A stretch of 64,000 bases of DNA from Virgibacillus_O sediminis (GCF_042643265.1 NZ_JBHRRZ010000010.1:1-64000), one strand, 5' to 3'. Counted from the first letter of the stretch, positions 25,643-35,157 are shown. The notes: generated from the sequence alone by a model not told the origin. A program made the numbers and translations.

Positions 25643-27241
25643 ATGAAACGAACAGCAACCATTCAGTTATTCTATACCAGTGATGTCCACGGTCATGCAA
25701 TGCCTGTATCCTATGGAACAAAAGAAGAAATAGACATTGGCCTGGCTAAGTATGCAACTGCAGTAAAAGGCGCAAGAGCAAAAAATCCTGACCTGCTCGT
25801 AGCAGATAATGGAGATCTGATTCAAGGAACCCCATTGATGACACATTTCGTTAAGAAGTATGCCGCTGAGGAAAACCCAATGGTAGGCATTATGAATCGA
25901 ATTGGGATAGAAGCTGGGGTTCTGGGAAATCACGAGTTCAACTTCGGTAAAAATATCCTTCAGACTGCGGTCGATCAGTCCAACTTCCCTTGGCTCTCTG
26001 CCAACATTCTGGATATCCAATCGGGGAAAACCTACTTCGGCCCTCCGTATAAGCTGAAAGTTATGGATAACGGCATCCGGATTGCCTTTGTCGGAGTAAC
26101 TACTCACTACATACCAAATTGGGAAGCGCCGGAGCATATTGCCGGGCTGAAGTTTGCCGATGCTTTTTCCACGCTGAAATATTGGGTGGAATATATTAGG
26201 GAAAACGAACGGCCGAATATTATAATAGGTATGTATCATGGTGGTTTGGAAAGAGACCCGCAGACAGGCGAACCGACAGAGGCATTGACAGGGGAAAATC
26301 AAGGATACCAAATGTGTACGGAGATAGAGGGACTGGATATACTGCTAACCGGTCATCAGCATCGCCAGCTGGTTTCCACCATCCACGGGGTGCTGGCCGT
26401 TCAGCCGGGCAACAATGCAGAGACATACGGAAAAGTAGAGATCGTGTTGGAAAAGCAGCAAGATCAATGGAAAATCTCTGCTAAAGATGCTTCCATTGAA
26501 ACGTTGGAAGGAATAGAGGCGGATTCTGATATCCTCCGTTACATGGAGGATATCGAAACTTCCACGCAAAGCTGGCTGGATGAGCCTGTTGGATTCATTG
26601 AAGGGGAGATGCTCATCGATGACCCATTCCAGGCAAGAATAGAGAAACATCCATTTATCGAATTCATTCAAAAAGTTCAAATGGAAGAAAGCGACGTTGA
26701 TATTTCTGTTACTGCCCTTCTGAATAACGAAGCCAGAGGTTTTGGCAAACGCGTAACCATGCGGGACATCGTTTCCAATTACATGTACCCAAATACCTTA
26801 GTAGTGTTGGAGCTGAATGGCAAGGACATTAAGGCTGCTCTGGAAAAAAGTGCGGATTACTTCATCCTTGATGGAATGGGAAACATTGCGGTCAATCCTT
26901 CGTACATGGAACCAAAACCCCAGCATTATAACTATGATATGTGGGAGGGCATTCAATACACCATAAACGTTTCCAATCCGTCCGGGGAAAGAGTTGAAAA
27001 TATAACCTATCAAGGTAAGCCACTGCAGGAAGAAGAAACATATCAAGTCGTACTGAATAACTACCGGGCCTCAGGTGGAGGAAACTATGACATGTTCAAA
27101 GGCAAGCCGGTTGTAAAAGAAATTCAGAAAGACGCCGTTGAGTTGATCCGCAGCTACTTCGAAAAGTATGAAACAGTTCCGGCCACTGCAACGCCAAACT
27201 TTGTCATAAAGGCAGGAGACAAGGGCATAAGCTGCCGTTAA
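25643..27241 (+). CDS. Bifunctional metallophosphatase / 5'-nucleotidase family protein
   Basis: A 532-residue protein with the calcineurin-type phosphoesterase domain (TSDVHGH near 13, ADNGDLIQG near 54, GNHEFN near 91, GHQHRQ near 236) and the C-terminal 5_nucleotid_C domain ending in NNYRASGGGNYDMF. Relatives remove phosphate from nucleotides or open 2',3'-cyclic nucleotides. No signal peptide is visible, unlike most UshA/YfkN-type enzymes, so it is probably cytoplasmic. The ATG follows AGGAAG. Confidence 0.9.
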   Translation: MKRTATIQLFYTSDVHGHAMPVSYGTKEEIDIGLAKYATAVKGARAKNPDLLVADNGDLIQGTPLMTHFVKKYAAEENPMVGIMNRIGIEAGVLGNHEFNFGKNILQTAVDQSNFPWLSANILDIQSGKTYFGPPYKLKVMDNGIRIAFVGVTTHYIPNWEAPEHIAGLKFADAFSTLKYWVEYIRENERPNIIIGMYHGGLERDPQTGEPTEALTGENQGYQMCTEIEGLDILLTGHQHRQLVSTIHGVLAVQPGNNAETYGKVEIVLEKQQDQWKISAKDASIETLEGIEADSDILRYMEDIETSTQSWLDEPVGFIEGEMLIDDPFQARIEKHPFIEFIQKVQMEESDVDISVTALLNNEARGFGKRVTMRDIVSNYMYPNTLVVLELNGKDIKAALEKSADYFILDGMGNIAVNPSYMEPKPQHYNYDMWEGIQYTINVSNPSGERVENITYQGKPLQEEETYQVVLNNYRASGGGNYDMFKGKPVVKEIQKDAVELIRSYFEKYETVPATATPNFVIKAGDKGISCR

Positions 27242-27378
27242 GCAAAGGGCGGTTGTACTGAGCAAGTCACCTGCATTTTTCTTCTCCTTTACTTTTACTA
27301 TATCATGGAACAGACTTTCCATAATACTCTCTGCCAGCTACAATAAAGGTAAAAGTCATTCAGAGAAGGGATGGTTTG

Positions 27379-28026
27379 ATGCTGGCACTCGACCATATAG
27401 TTATTGCGGCAAAAGACCCGGTACAGGCAGCCGGAGAATATAAGAGGAATCGGAATATAATCACCGTTCAGGGTGGAAAGCATCCTAAATGGGGGACTGC
27501 CAACCATTTGGCATTTTTCCAAAATGACTGCTATATTGAGTGGATAGGAGTAGAAGATTGGCAGACTGCCTCCAATTCGGACAATCCGCTGATTGCACAT
27601 CTAGCAGATGTACTGCAGGAAGGTCGGGAAGGCATCATCCGACTGGCTTTCCGGACCGATAATATGGATAATTACCTGCAGCACTTCCAAGCATCAGGTA
27701 TCCCATATAGCGGGCCATTCCCAGGAAGCAGAATGCGGCCGGACGGAAATAAGCTGGAGTGGAGAATGCTTTTTCCTGAAGGGCAGAAAGAGAAAAATTT
27801 ACCCTTCCTCATTGAGTGGGGTGAGATGATGAACAGCCCGGCAGACCCCCGAGATATCAACAAGGTGGAAATTTCATCTGTTTCCTATCCGGGAACCCTG
27901 CTTCAGGAATGGGGAGAGATCTTCCAATTCAAAAAGACGGGGCAAACAGTCGCCCTCGCAAATTGTCTGTTGAAAGAACAGGAGGCCGGAAATCCCCTTT
28001 CCTTTGAATTGTCACGCAAGCATTAA
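27379..28026 (+). CDS. VOC/glyoxalase-like domain protein
   Basis: A 215-residue protein of the vicinal-oxygen-chelate fold, closest in layout to the Glyoxalase_3 family: it opens LALDHIVIAAKDP, with NHLAFFQNDCYIEWIGVE near residue 45 and a second half containing LEWRMLFPEG. The function is unknown. ATG 27379 was chosen because AAGGG lies eight bases upstream; a TTG one codon earlier is possible. Confidence 0.75.
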   Translation: MLALDHIVIAAKDPVQAAGEYKRNRNIITVQGGKHPKWGTANHLAFFQNDCYIEWIGVEDWQTASNSDNPLIAHLADVLQEGREGIIRLAFRTDNMDNYLQHFQASGIPYSGPFPGSRMRPDGNKLEWRMLFPEGQKEKNLPFLIEWGEMMNSPADPRDINKVEISSVSYPGTLLQEWGEIFQFKKTGQTVALANCLLKEQEAGNPLSFELSRKH

Positions 28027-28092
28027 CTAATCACTCTCCCTTCATAGGAGGGGAAGCACTCGTCAAGTTTATAGAAATTAATACAGTAAATA

Positions 28093-28129
28093 AAAACATG
28101 ATCACCCGTTTGAGGATGATCATGTTTTT
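28093..28129. terminator. Bidirectional terminator
   Basis: AAAAACATGATCA (28093-28105) pairs perfectly with TGATCATGTTTTT (28117-28129). It lies between the converging VOC gene and thioredoxin gene. Confidence 0.87.
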
Positions 28130-28130
28130 A

Positions 28131-28451
28131 TTAGCCGAGCTGCTGATGGAGGAATTCACTTACAGACTCTGGAGTCTTCGTATAGGCGCTGTGCTGATGG
28201 GCAAGCTTTTCACCATCTTTGAAAACCAGAATGCTTGGTATTCCCATTACCTCATATTCCTGCGCAAGCCCTTCGACTTCATCACTATTGACCTGATACC
28301 AGTCAAATTGTTTGAACTCTTCAATCACTCCATCAATGAACATATCCATCCTTTTGCAATCCGGGCACCAGTCTGCAAAGAATTTTACGATAACCGGTTC
28401 ATCACTCTGGATGATTTCATCAAATTTTTCCCTTGTTTCTATATGTTCCAT
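28131..28451 (-). CDS. ytpP: Thioredoxin family protein, YtpP type
   Basis: A 106-residue cytoplasmic thioredoxin-fold protein. The active site is WCPDC (Cys29 and Cys32) and the cis-Pro loop is MGIPSILVF. It closely follows B. subtilis YtpP throughout (DWCPDCKRMDMFIDGVIEEF). YtpP-type proteins are thought to act in low-molecular-weight thiol exchange. Single-gene unit. Confidence 0.9.
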   Translation of the reverse strand: MEHIETREKFDEIIQSDEPVIVKFFADWCPDCKRMDMFIDGVIEEFKQFDWYQVNSDEVEGLAQEYEVMGIPSILVFKDGEKLAHQHSAYTKTPESVSEFLHQQLG

Positions 28452-28526
28452 CTCTATACAACTCCCTCTTATCTATTTATCCTCATTGTAACGGTTCCCT
28501 GCTGCAATGTCTTATGACATGCTCCT

Positions 28527-29339
28527 TTACTGATGCTCCAACCGCCCCAAAATATATGCTGCAGTCAGGCCGGCAGCAAAGGTGAGAATGCTCGCCAACA
28601 CTTCCCCTCCACTATTTGGCCAACCGGGGAAAACAACGAAAACAGAACCCAGCACCAACCCGATCACAACCGCAAATGTTCCGGTATAATAATTTTTCAA
28701 GCAAAAATGGATTACTTTACTCATCACTATGATTCCCAGGACAATCCCTAATCCGATAACAGCTATCAAGTCCAATTGCAAATTGCTGATAGCCGACATG
28801 ACGGTTGCATATACACCGATGATCAGCAATATCAGCGACCCGCTGATACCTGGCAGAATCATTGCACTGCTTGCAATGAAGCCAGAAAAGAACAATAGGA
28901 AATAAGTGGTCATCGTAATATTCTGGATGACAGTTCCCTCTTCCGGTGTAATAAAAGCCATGGAGCCTACCAGTATTGTTCCAATAATCAGTAGGACTAT
29001 ATGCTTCCCTTGAAAATTATGCTTGGCATCCGCCTTATTAAACAGGTAAGGCAGGACTCCCAATATTAAGCCAAGGAAAAAGAACTGGGTCGGACCAGGA
29101 TGATGTTCGAACAGCCATTCCATCAAGCTGGCAAGTAGAAATATGGCAAGTACAATGCCAATACCAAGTGGAACAAGAAACCCTAGATGCTTTTTCCATT
29201 CTTTGCTCAGCAGCCCATTAACTGCTGCAATCAATCTATCATATATTCCAAGCACTACTGCCATTGTACCACCGCTGACGCCAGGCACCACATCACTCGT
29301 CCCCATCAACATCCCACGGTATAAATTTTTCCATTCCAT
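28527..29339 (-). CDS. DUF368 (PopT-type) undecaprenyl-phosphate translocase
   Basis: A 270-residue integral membrane protein with about eight helices. Signature parts are MGTSDVVPGVSGGTMAVVLGIYDRLI near the start and SSAMILPGISGSLILLIIGVY in the middle, the two inverted repeats of DUF368. Members (PopT) flip undecaprenyl phosphate back to the inner face for cell-wall synthesis; conditional importance at alkaline pH has been reported. I chose ATG 29339 because GGAG lies about eleven bases upstream, and the ATG three codons earlier is only two bases from it. Confidence 0.87.
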   Translation of the reverse strand: MEWKNLYRGMLMGTSDVVPGVSGGTMAVVLGIYDRLIAAVNGLLSKEWKKHLGFLVPLGIGIVLAIFLLASLMEWLFEHHPGPTQFFFLGLILGVLPYLFNKADAKHNFQGKHIVLLIIGTILVGSMAFITPEEGTVIQNITMTTYFLLFFSGFIASSAMILPGISGSLILLIIGVYATVMSAISNLQLDLIAVIGLGIVLGIIVMSKVIHFCLKNYYTGTFAVVIGLVLGSVFVVFPGWPNSGGEVLASILTFAAGLTAAYILGRLEHQ

Positions 29340-29479
29340 AATGAACATATCTCCTCTATGTATCTCTCTATCTATCGCCATCAAACATTTTCATTATATC
29401 AAATCTTGCTCCATATTATTACTAAAAGCATATTACAGACTGCTAACACGTATTATTCACCTTTTAGAAGCCTGTTAAT

Positions 29480-29504
29480 GTTTAATGAATGCATTTGCGG
29501 GAAA
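29480..29504 (+). promoter_or_regulatory. Candidate sigma-B promoter
   Basis: GTTTAA (29480-29485) and GGGAAA (29499-29504), 13 bases apart, fit the sigma-B consensus GTTTWW-N12-15-GGGWAW at every defined position. It lies 43 bases before the YfhE-like gene. Confidence 0.65.
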
Positions 29505-29546
29505 TTGGATTATAAGAAAAGCTTTTAAAGAAAGGAGTTTTCAATT

Positions 29547-29705
29547 ATGGCAAAAGTACAGTATCAGCCAGCCCAAAATAAACAGCTTACAGATGCCCAA
29601 GAAATTCATTACGCCAAAGAATTCAAACGGGCAGACGCTGCTGCCGGGTACCGCAGACAAAGAGTACGGAACGCGAAAGAGGAAAATCCTGACCTCATTA
29701 GATAA
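29547..29705 (+). CDS. Small YfhE-like protein
   Basis: A 52-residue protein. The middle segment TDAQEIHYAKEFKRADAAAGY matches the YfhE-family pattern (Gln-Glu, Tyr, Arg/Lys-Glu-Phe-Lys, Ala-Asp). The ATG is nine bases after GGAG, and a sigma-B-like promoter lies upstream, so I infer it is a general stress protein. Function unknown. A longer frame overlapping in another register (29485-29718) lacks a ribosome site and is rejected. Confidence 0.7.
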   Translation: MAKVQYQPAQNKQLTDAQEIHYAKEFKRADAAAGYRRQRVRNAKEENPDLIR

Positions 29706-29717
29706 CGGGGAAAGATA

Positions 29718-29749
29718 AACACCTTGTTAGATTAAACAAGGTGTTTTAT
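29718..29749 (+). terminator. Terminator after the YfhE-like gene
   Basis: AACACCTTGTT pairs with AACAAGGTGTT around a short loop, followed by TTATTATT. Confidence 0.82.
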
Positions 29750-29836
29750 TATTGCATTATATTGGTCTGAAACTTTTCGCCTTTTGCATCATACAAAGTA
29801 AGTAGTATATTTTAAATAATAAAAAGGGGTTGCACG

Positions 29837-30268
29837 ATGAAACGTACTGGAGAAGTTATTTTGACAATCGTTGGGATGCTTGCTTATTTATTTTTTGCTG
29901 TCGTCGGCGGCTTTATGGTGTGGATGGGCAATAACCGCTCACTGCTGCAGGAGCTTCCATCTGAAATGTCCCGCCAGGGTATGGAGATGTCCGAAGCCGA
30001 ATTGAATTCCATGGTGGAAATGATGGGCAATAGTGGTTTGTTATTCCTCATCACTTCCTTATCAGCTGTCATCCTTGGGATTATTTCGTTGATACTCTTA
30101 AGGAGGAATAAAAAACCAAAACCCGCAGGAATCATACTGATTGTAACTGCTGTCATCAGCTCTGTAATCATGTTCATCGCAGGGTTTGCAGGCGGTCTTT
30201 TCTACCTGATTGCGGGCATTATGGCGTTAGTCAGAAAACCGAAACCTGCCATTCAGAATGAACTATAG
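29837..30268 (+). CDS. DUF4064 membrane protein
   Basis: A 143-residue protein with three or four transmembrane helices: about 8-30, 68-88 and 98-135. The opening MKRTGEVILTIVGMLAYLFF and the LLRRNKKPKPAGIILI stretch are typical of DUF4064 proteins of Bacillaceae. An acidic/Met-rich loop (about 40-65) lies between helices. No function is known. The start follows AAAAGGGG. Confidence 0.78.
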   Translation: MKRTGEVILTIVGMLAYLFFAVVGGFMVWMGNNRSLLQELPSEMSRQGMEMSEAELNSMVEMMGNSGLLFLITSLSAVILGIISLILLRRNKKPKPAGIILIVTAVISSVIMFIAGFAGGLFYLIAGIMALVRKPKPAIQNEL

Positions 30269-30399
30269 TTTATGCGCTATTAATATCCGGAATGCCGATT
30301 ACATATCCTGATAGAGAGGGAAAAACTCCATAGGGGGGAGTTCCACTCAAGAACCGGATGGGAAATCGGTGTTTTACCTTGCTCAATGGGGTGTTCAGA

Positions 30400-30579
30400 A
30401 TGAAACGTTATTTAACGGCAATCCTTATTGCCATCAGTGCCTTGATCATCATTATAGGCATTAGTATCGATCTATACTGGAGTGGCATTGCTTCCTGGGG
30501 AATCGCCCTCATATGCCTGGTGTTTGCAGCATATTACACCAAATATATACCCAATGACAAAAAGAAGGGAAAATCATAA
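30400..30579 (+). CDS. Small two-helix membrane protein
   Basis: A 59-residue protein with two predicted helices (about 5-24 and 28-45) and a basic tail (NDKKKGKS). The ATG at 30400 was chosen because GGGGTG lies six bases upstream; the ATG at 30358 is too far from any such site. I do not recognise the family. A terminator overlaps its stop. Confidence 0.6.
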   Translation: MKRYLTAILIAISALIIIIGISIDLYWSGIASWGIALICLVFAAYYTKYIPNDKKKGKS

Positions 30580-30611
30580 AGGCAAGGCTGCCGAGACAGT
30601 CTTGCCTTTTG
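30578..30611 (+). terminator. Terminator after the small membrane protein gene
   Basis: AAAGGCAAG pairs with CTTGCCTTT, extended by CTG/CAG with one mismatch, then TTG. It begins in the stop codon of the upstream gene. Confidence 0.75.
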
Positions 30612-30677
30612 ATGAGCATGAGAAATCCCAAACTTTTTCCACTTCATAAAACCTTACTTTAACTAGGTTCCCGCCGA

Positions 30678-30950
30678 TTATAGATCATATTTTTCCTTTA
30701 ATGATGCAGGAGCTGTTTTAACCATCTGCTGAAGAAGAAAAGAGGTAACTGCTATATCATCCACCACTCCGAAAAGCAGTAAAAAGTCCGGAACCAAATC
30801 AATGGGCAGCAGTATATAACCGACAGCTAAACCCGCAAACAGGACTTTCTTTGGCAATACTACTTCTTTAGAAAGGAAAAAATCTTTTATAAACGGAACA
30901 GATTTTCTGAATCTGAATATGAATCGAATTCTCTTCCATAATCTCCACAT
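30678..30950 (-). CDS. DUF1232 (YkvA-type) membrane protein
   Basis: A 90-residue protein whose core, KVLFAGLAVGYILLPIDLVPDFLLLFGVVDDIAV, is the DUF1232 domain with its conserved PIDLVPDF motif. One or two membrane helices. Function unknown. Single gene, between the small membrane protein and the trehalose operon. Confidence 0.8.
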   Translation of the reverse strand: MWRLWKRIRFIFRFRKSVPFIKDFFLSKEVVLPKKVLFAGLAVGYILLPIDLVPDFLLLFGVVDDIAVTSFLLQQMVKTAPASLKEKYDL

Positions 30951-30995
30951 TTGTCACTCACCACCTTACTTCTTTCATTCACTATTTGCCACCAA

Positions 30996-31029
30996 GGAAA
31001 ACACCCGTCCAGAAGTTATCCTGGACGGG
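30996..31029 (-). terminator. Terminator of the trehalose operon
   Basis: Minus-strand CCCGTCCAG (31021-31029) pairs with CTGGACGGG (31004-31012), then TGTTTTCC. It follows the second glucosidase gene. Confidence 0.75.
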
Positions 31030-31036
31030 CAGCACA

Positions 31037-32725
31037 TTACTTTCCTTTATAAACTCTAACTTCATAAGGCTTAAGAGTGAAGGCGGCATAGCTGTCTGAC
31101 GGGAATTCACCGTACCCGTAATTCCCAATCATACTCTCTTCGGCAGTAAAAGAAATCTCCTGCGGCAGCTTAAATTCTACTTCATCGTCACTGAAATTGC
31201 AGACCACCAGCAATTTCTGTTCTTCATAGTTACGCATGTACGCATAGATTTTCTCATGATCAGGTAATATCAATTGATAATCACCATAGACGATAATAGG
31301 ATGTTTTTTTCGGAGCCTAATCAGTTCTCGGTAATAATGAAAGATGGATTGTTCATCTTCGACCGCCTGTTCCGCATTGATATTCAAATAGTTCGGATTT
31401 ACCTTAATCCATGGCTCACCTGTTGTAAATCCTCCATGCTTTGTATGGTTCCATTGGAAAGGAGTACGTGCATTATCTCTTCCCTTGGCATAAATGGATT
31501 CCATTACACTGGCAGGATCTTCTCCATTTTCCTCCACCTTTTCCTTATACATATTCAGCGTCTCGATGTCCTCATAATCTTCAATTGAGTCGAATTGCAC
31601 GTTGGTCATGCCGATTTCTTCTCCCTGGTAGATATAAGGGGTTCCCTGAAGCATATGAAGGAATGTACCCAGCATTTTTGCTGACTCCAGACGGTATTCT
31701 TTATCATTGCCAAAGCGGGAAACTATACGTGGCTGATCATGATTATTCAGGTATAGGCTGTTCCATCCGACACCATTCAGGCCAACCTGCCACTTCGTAA
31801 TGCTTTCCTTCAAGTCCGTAAGTTCAAGGGGCTTTAGATCCCACTTTCCGTTTGGACCTGAGTCTAGATCCATATGTTCAAATTGGAAGACCATATTCAG
31901 CTCATTGCGTGACGGATCCGTGTATTTTTGTGCCTCTTCTACACCGACACCCGGCATTTCCCCGACTGTCATCACATTGTAGAGGTCAAGTGCTTCCTCA
32001 TTCATCTCCTGCAGAAACTCATGGATGCGCGGACCATCCCTGAAATATTTACTTCCTGAGGCATACTTTTCTCCTTCCTTTACTTTCCCATCCGGAAGGC
32101 CAGGTACTTTGGAAATGAAGTTGATGACATCCATGCGGAAGCCGTCAATTCCTCTATCCAGCCACCATTTCATCATGTCGTAGATTTCCCGGCGAAGCTC
32201 CGGATTCTCCCAGTTCAAGTCTGGCTGCTTTTTACTGAACAGATGGAGGTAGTATTCATTGGTATTTTCATCATATTCCCAGGCTGAACCACTGAAGGAA
32301 GATTTCCAATTATTCGGTTCTCTTCCATTCCTGCCCGGATGCCATATGTAATAGTCGCGATATGGATTGTTCTTTGATTTTTTTGCCTCCTGGAACCAAT
32401 AGTGTTCATCAGATGAGTGGTTTACTACCAAATCCATAATCAGCTTCATATCACGATTATGCAGCTCATCCCGAAGTTCTTCCCAATCCTCCATCGTGCC
32501 AAAGTCCTTCATAATTGCCTTGTAGTCAGAAATGTCATATCCATTATCATCATTCGGGGACTCATATACAGGGGACAGCCAGACAACATCCACTCCCAGA
32601 TCCTTCAGATAATCAACCTTCTCTGTGATTCCTTTGATGTCTCCGATGCCGTCTCCATCACTATCATAGAAACTTCGCGGATAGATTTGATAAACGACAC
32701 TTTCTTTCCACCAGTTTTTGTCCAT
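31037..32725 (-). CDS. Oligo-1,6-glucosidase (GH13, MalL-like)
   Basis: A 562-residue cytoplasmic alpha-glucosidase. The calcium loop DSDGDGIGDIKG is near residue 21, the nucleophile Asp is in DGFRMDVINFI, the acid/base Glu in VGEMPG and the third Asp in NNHDQPR. Valine directly after the nucleophile is the residue associated with alpha-1,6 specificity in this group, so isomaltose-type sugars are likely. It is the last gene of the tre operon and about 48-50% similar in feel to its neighbour TreA, but not equal to it. GGAGGG precedes the ATG. Confidence 0.88.
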   Translation of the reverse strand: MDKNWWKESVVYQIYPRSFYDSDGDGIGDIKGITEKVDYLKDLGVDVVWLSPVYESPNDDNGYDISDYKAIMKDFGTMEDWEELRDELHNRDMKLIMDLVVNHSSDEHYWFQEAKKSKNNPYRDYYIWHPGRNGREPNNWKSSFSGSAWEYDENTNEYYLHLFSKKQPDLNWENPELRREIYDMMKWWLDRGIDGFRMDVINFISKVPGLPDGKVKEGEKYASGSKYFRDGPRIHEFLQEMNEEALDLYNVMTVGEMPGVGVEEAQKYTDPSRNELNMVFQFEHMDLDSGPNGKWDLKPLELTDLKESITKWQVGLNGVGWNSLYLNNHDQPRIVSRFGNDKEYRLESAKMLGTFLHMLQGTPYIYQGEEIGMTNVQFDSIEDYEDIETLNMYKEKVEENGEDPASVMESIYAKGRDNARTPFQWNHTKHGGFTTGEPWIKVNPNYLNINAEQAVEDEQSIFHYYRELIRLRKKHPIIVYGDYQLILPDHEKIYAYMRNYEEQKLLVVCNFSDDEVEFKLPQEISFTAEESMIGNYGYGEFPSDSYAAFTLKPYEVRVYKGK

Positions 32726-32745
32726 TGATTACCCTCCATATGCGG

Positions 32746-32776
32746 AACACCACCTCCAAAGTGATGAGGTGGTGTT
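32746..32776 (-). repeat. Hairpin between treR and the glucosidase gene
   Basis: A perfect 11-bp stem: AACACCACCTC (32746-32756) with GAGGTGGTGTT (32766-32776), starting at the treR stop. No U-run follows, so it is more likely an mRNA stability or processing element than a full terminator. Confidence 0.65.
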
Positions 32777-33490
32777 CTAGATTTTAACTCTTCTTGCAAA
32801 GTCGACAAACCTAAATTTGTCGGGACGGTGCCGTGACTCGGAGTATTGGAACAAGCTGGTGTCTTCCAAATATACCTGGCTTTTAATTACCACTATGTTT
32901 GAAAAACCCTCCAAGTCCAATAATTTTTTATCCTCCGGGCTTGGCTCTTCCACAATGATTTCTTTTTGGGCAAAGGAGATGGTAAGTCCAAGCTCCTGCT
33001 CAATGTATCGATAAATAGAATCTTCACAAACTTCCCTTGGCAGCTTTGGCACATACCGTTCACTGAAATAATCCTTATCCAGAATGATTCGTTCTTCTGC
33101 GATTTCTCGGACCCTGCTGACCTGCCAGACTTTTTCTTCCCCTATTTGGAGCAAGTCGGCGATCTCTTCACCTTCATGGACGTAGTCAAGCTCCTCTACG
33201 ATAGTTTTACTGGACAGGTTAAGACTCCTATCGAGTTCCTTAAAACTGACAATTCCGGAAACCGGGAAAGAGAACTTATTGAGATCAATGACAACAGATC
33301 CCTTTCCACGGATTTTTTGGATATAGCCGTTATTGGATAGAAGATCGAGTGCCTTACGAATCGTTTCTCTTGACGACTTATATTCATCAGCCAATTCATT
33401 TTCAGATGGAAGCATAGAAGAAGCCGGCCATACATTAGCTTGTATTTTTTCCACTAAATCTTCGTAGATTGTCAAATACTTCTTTTTCAT
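32777..33490 (-). CDS. treR: Trehalose operon repressor TreR (GntR family)
   Basis: A 237-residue transcription factor. The N-terminal winged helix (about 1-70, MLPSENELADEYKSSRETIRKALDLLSNNGYI) is of the GntR/HutC type and the rest is a UTRA ligand domain that binds trehalose-6-phosphate in homologues. It sits in the tre operon behind treA, and two matching operators are at the treP promoter (37177-37224). Repression is released by the product of TreP. Confidence 0.93.
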   Translation of the reverse strand: MKKKYLTIYEDLVEKIQANVWPASSMLPSENELADEYKSSRETIRKALDLLSNNGYIQKIRGKGSVVIDLNKFSFPVSGIVSFKELDRSLNLSSKTIVEELDYVHEGEEIADLLQIGEEKVWQVSRVREIAEERIILDKDYFSERYVPKLPREVCEDSIYRYIEQELGLTISFAQKEIIVEEPSPEDKKLLDLEGFSNIVVIKSQVYLEDTSLFQYSESRHRPDKFRFVDFARRVKI

Positions 33491-33501
33491 GGAAAGTACC
33501 T

Positions 33502-35157
33502 CTACTTCACGTAATAAACAACAGATTCATATGGCCGTAAAACCAACTGTTGCAGGGATTTTCCCGAATCCTGATAGTTAGACAACAGAATTTCCAGTTC
33601 CCCTGCTTCCACTGGGATGTTTATCTCGGTTTCCTCTGCATAGAAGTTGCTGATGACGATCAGCTTCTCGCCATTCCAATTTCTCGTATACGCGAAAACC
33701 TGCGGATCGTCTTCTAAAAGCAGCTCATAATCTCCGTACGTAATAATGTCATATTTTTTCCGCAGGCGGATCAGCTCTTGATAATGATAATAGATGGAAT
33801 TAGGGTCTTCTACCGCTTGAGCCGCATTAATGCTGGGATAGTTTTCAGCAGGCTGGATCCACGGTGTACCATCAGAAAAACCAGCGTTATTCTTGTCGGA
33901 CCACTGCATCGGAGTCCTGGCATTATCCCTGGACTTCTGCCGGAGGATAGCCAGAGTCTCTTCTTCAGATTTCCCTTCTTCCTTAAGAGCGGCAAATGCA
34001 TTAAGCGATTCAACGTCCCGGTACTGATCCAAGGAAGTGAATTTCGGGTTAGTCATGCCGATTTCCTCGCCCTGATACACATATGGTGTACCCTTCATCA
34101 TATGGATAGTGGTACCAAGCATTTTCGCAGACTCTATTCGATATTGCTCATCATCACCGAACCTGGATACGGCACGGGGCTGGTCATGATTGCACCAGAA
34201 CAAGGCATTCCAGCCGCCGCCTTTATGCATTCCAACTTGCCAGTCTGAAAGAATCTTCTTTAACTGAAGGAAATCAAACGGCTCTTCCGTCCACTTTTCT
34301 CCATTTGGATAATCCACTTTGAGATGGTGAAATTGGAAGGTCATATCCAGCTCTTCCCTGTCCGGATTTGTGTACAATACACAGTTTTCTAAAGTAGTGG
34401 AAGACATTTCTCCGACAGTCATCATATTATACGGCGATAAGACAGCTTGATTCATTTCATGCAAATATTCATGGATTCTTGGCCCATCTGTATAGAATTT
34501 CCTGCCATCGCCAGTATCATCACTCGGAAAGCGCTGGTCCTTCGAAATCAGATTAATTACGTCCAGGCGGAAGCCATCAATGCCCTTCTCCGCCCAGAAA
34601 CGGACCATTTCATACACCTTATTCCGGAGCCGCTCATTCTCCCAATTCAAATCTCCCTGTGTGACATCGAAAAGATGGAGGTAGTATTGGCCTGTCTTTT
34701 CATCATATTCCCATGCAGGGCCTCCGAATTTCGACTGCCAGTTATTCGGCTCCTCCCCGTCCACAGGATCTTTCCATATATAGAAATCGCGATATTCATT
34801 GTCTTTTGAGGAAGCCGCCTGCTTAAACCACTCATGCTCTGTTGAAGTGTGGTTGATGACCAGGTCCATAATCAGCTTCATTCCGCGCTTATGCGTTTCT
34901 TCCAGCAGTTGTTCAAAGTCCTCCATGGTCCCATAGGAAGGGTCAATGGAATAATAATCGCTGATATCATAACCATTATCCTTTTGAGGAGACTGGTAGA
35001 CAGGTGTCAGCCATAATACATCCACACCAAGCTTCTTTAAATAATCCAGCCTTTGGATGACCCCCTGTATATCTCCCGTTCCACTCCCTGTCGTATCCTG
35101 GAAGCTTTTCGGATAGATTTGATATACTGTTGCTCTTTTCCACCATGCTTCACTCAT
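33502..35157 (-). CDS. treA: Phosphotrehalase (alpha,alpha-phosphotrehalase)
   Basis: A 551-residue GH13 enzyme that splits trehalose-6-phosphate into glucose and glucose-6-phosphate in the cytoplasm. Catalytic motifs: DGFRLDVINL (nucleophile), TVGEM (acid/base) and CNHDQPR. The conserved KGGGWNALFWCNHDQPR region is characteristic of TreA/TreC. ATG 35157 was chosen because GGAG lies eight bases before it; a GTG three codons earlier overlaps that site. Encoded directly after treP. Confidence 0.93.
   Translation of the reverse strand: MSEAWWKRATVYQIYPKSFQDTTGSGTGDIQGVIQRLDYLKKLGVDVLWLTPVYQSPQKDNGYDISDYYSIDPSYGTMEDFEQLLEETHKRGMKLIMDLVINHTSTEHEWFKQAASSKDNEYRDFYIWKDPVDGEEPNNWQSKFGGPAWEYDEKTGQYYLHLFDVTQGDLNWENERLRNKVYEMVRFWAEKGIDGFRLDVINLISKDQRFPSDDTGDGRKFYTDGPRIHEYLHEMNQAVLSPYNMMTVGEMSSTTLENCVLYTNPDREELDMTFQFHHLKVDYPNGEKWTEEPFDFLQLKKILSDWQVGMHKGGGWNALFWCNHDQPRAVSRFGDDEQYRIESAKMLGTTIHMMKGTPYVYQGEEIGMTNPKFTSLDQYRDVESLNAFAALKEEGKSEEETLAILRQKSRDNARTPMQWSDKNNAGFSDGTPWIQPAENYPSINAAQAVEDPNSIYYHYQELIRLRKKYDIITYGDYELLLEDDPQVFAYTRNWNGEKLIVISNFYAEETEINIPVEAGELEILLSNYQDSGKSLQQLVLRPYESVVYYVK

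Noticed and set aside
29485..29718. 77-codon frame overlapping the YfhE-like gene
   Set aside because: Starts without a ribosome site; the 52-residue frame inside has an ideal site and known pattern.
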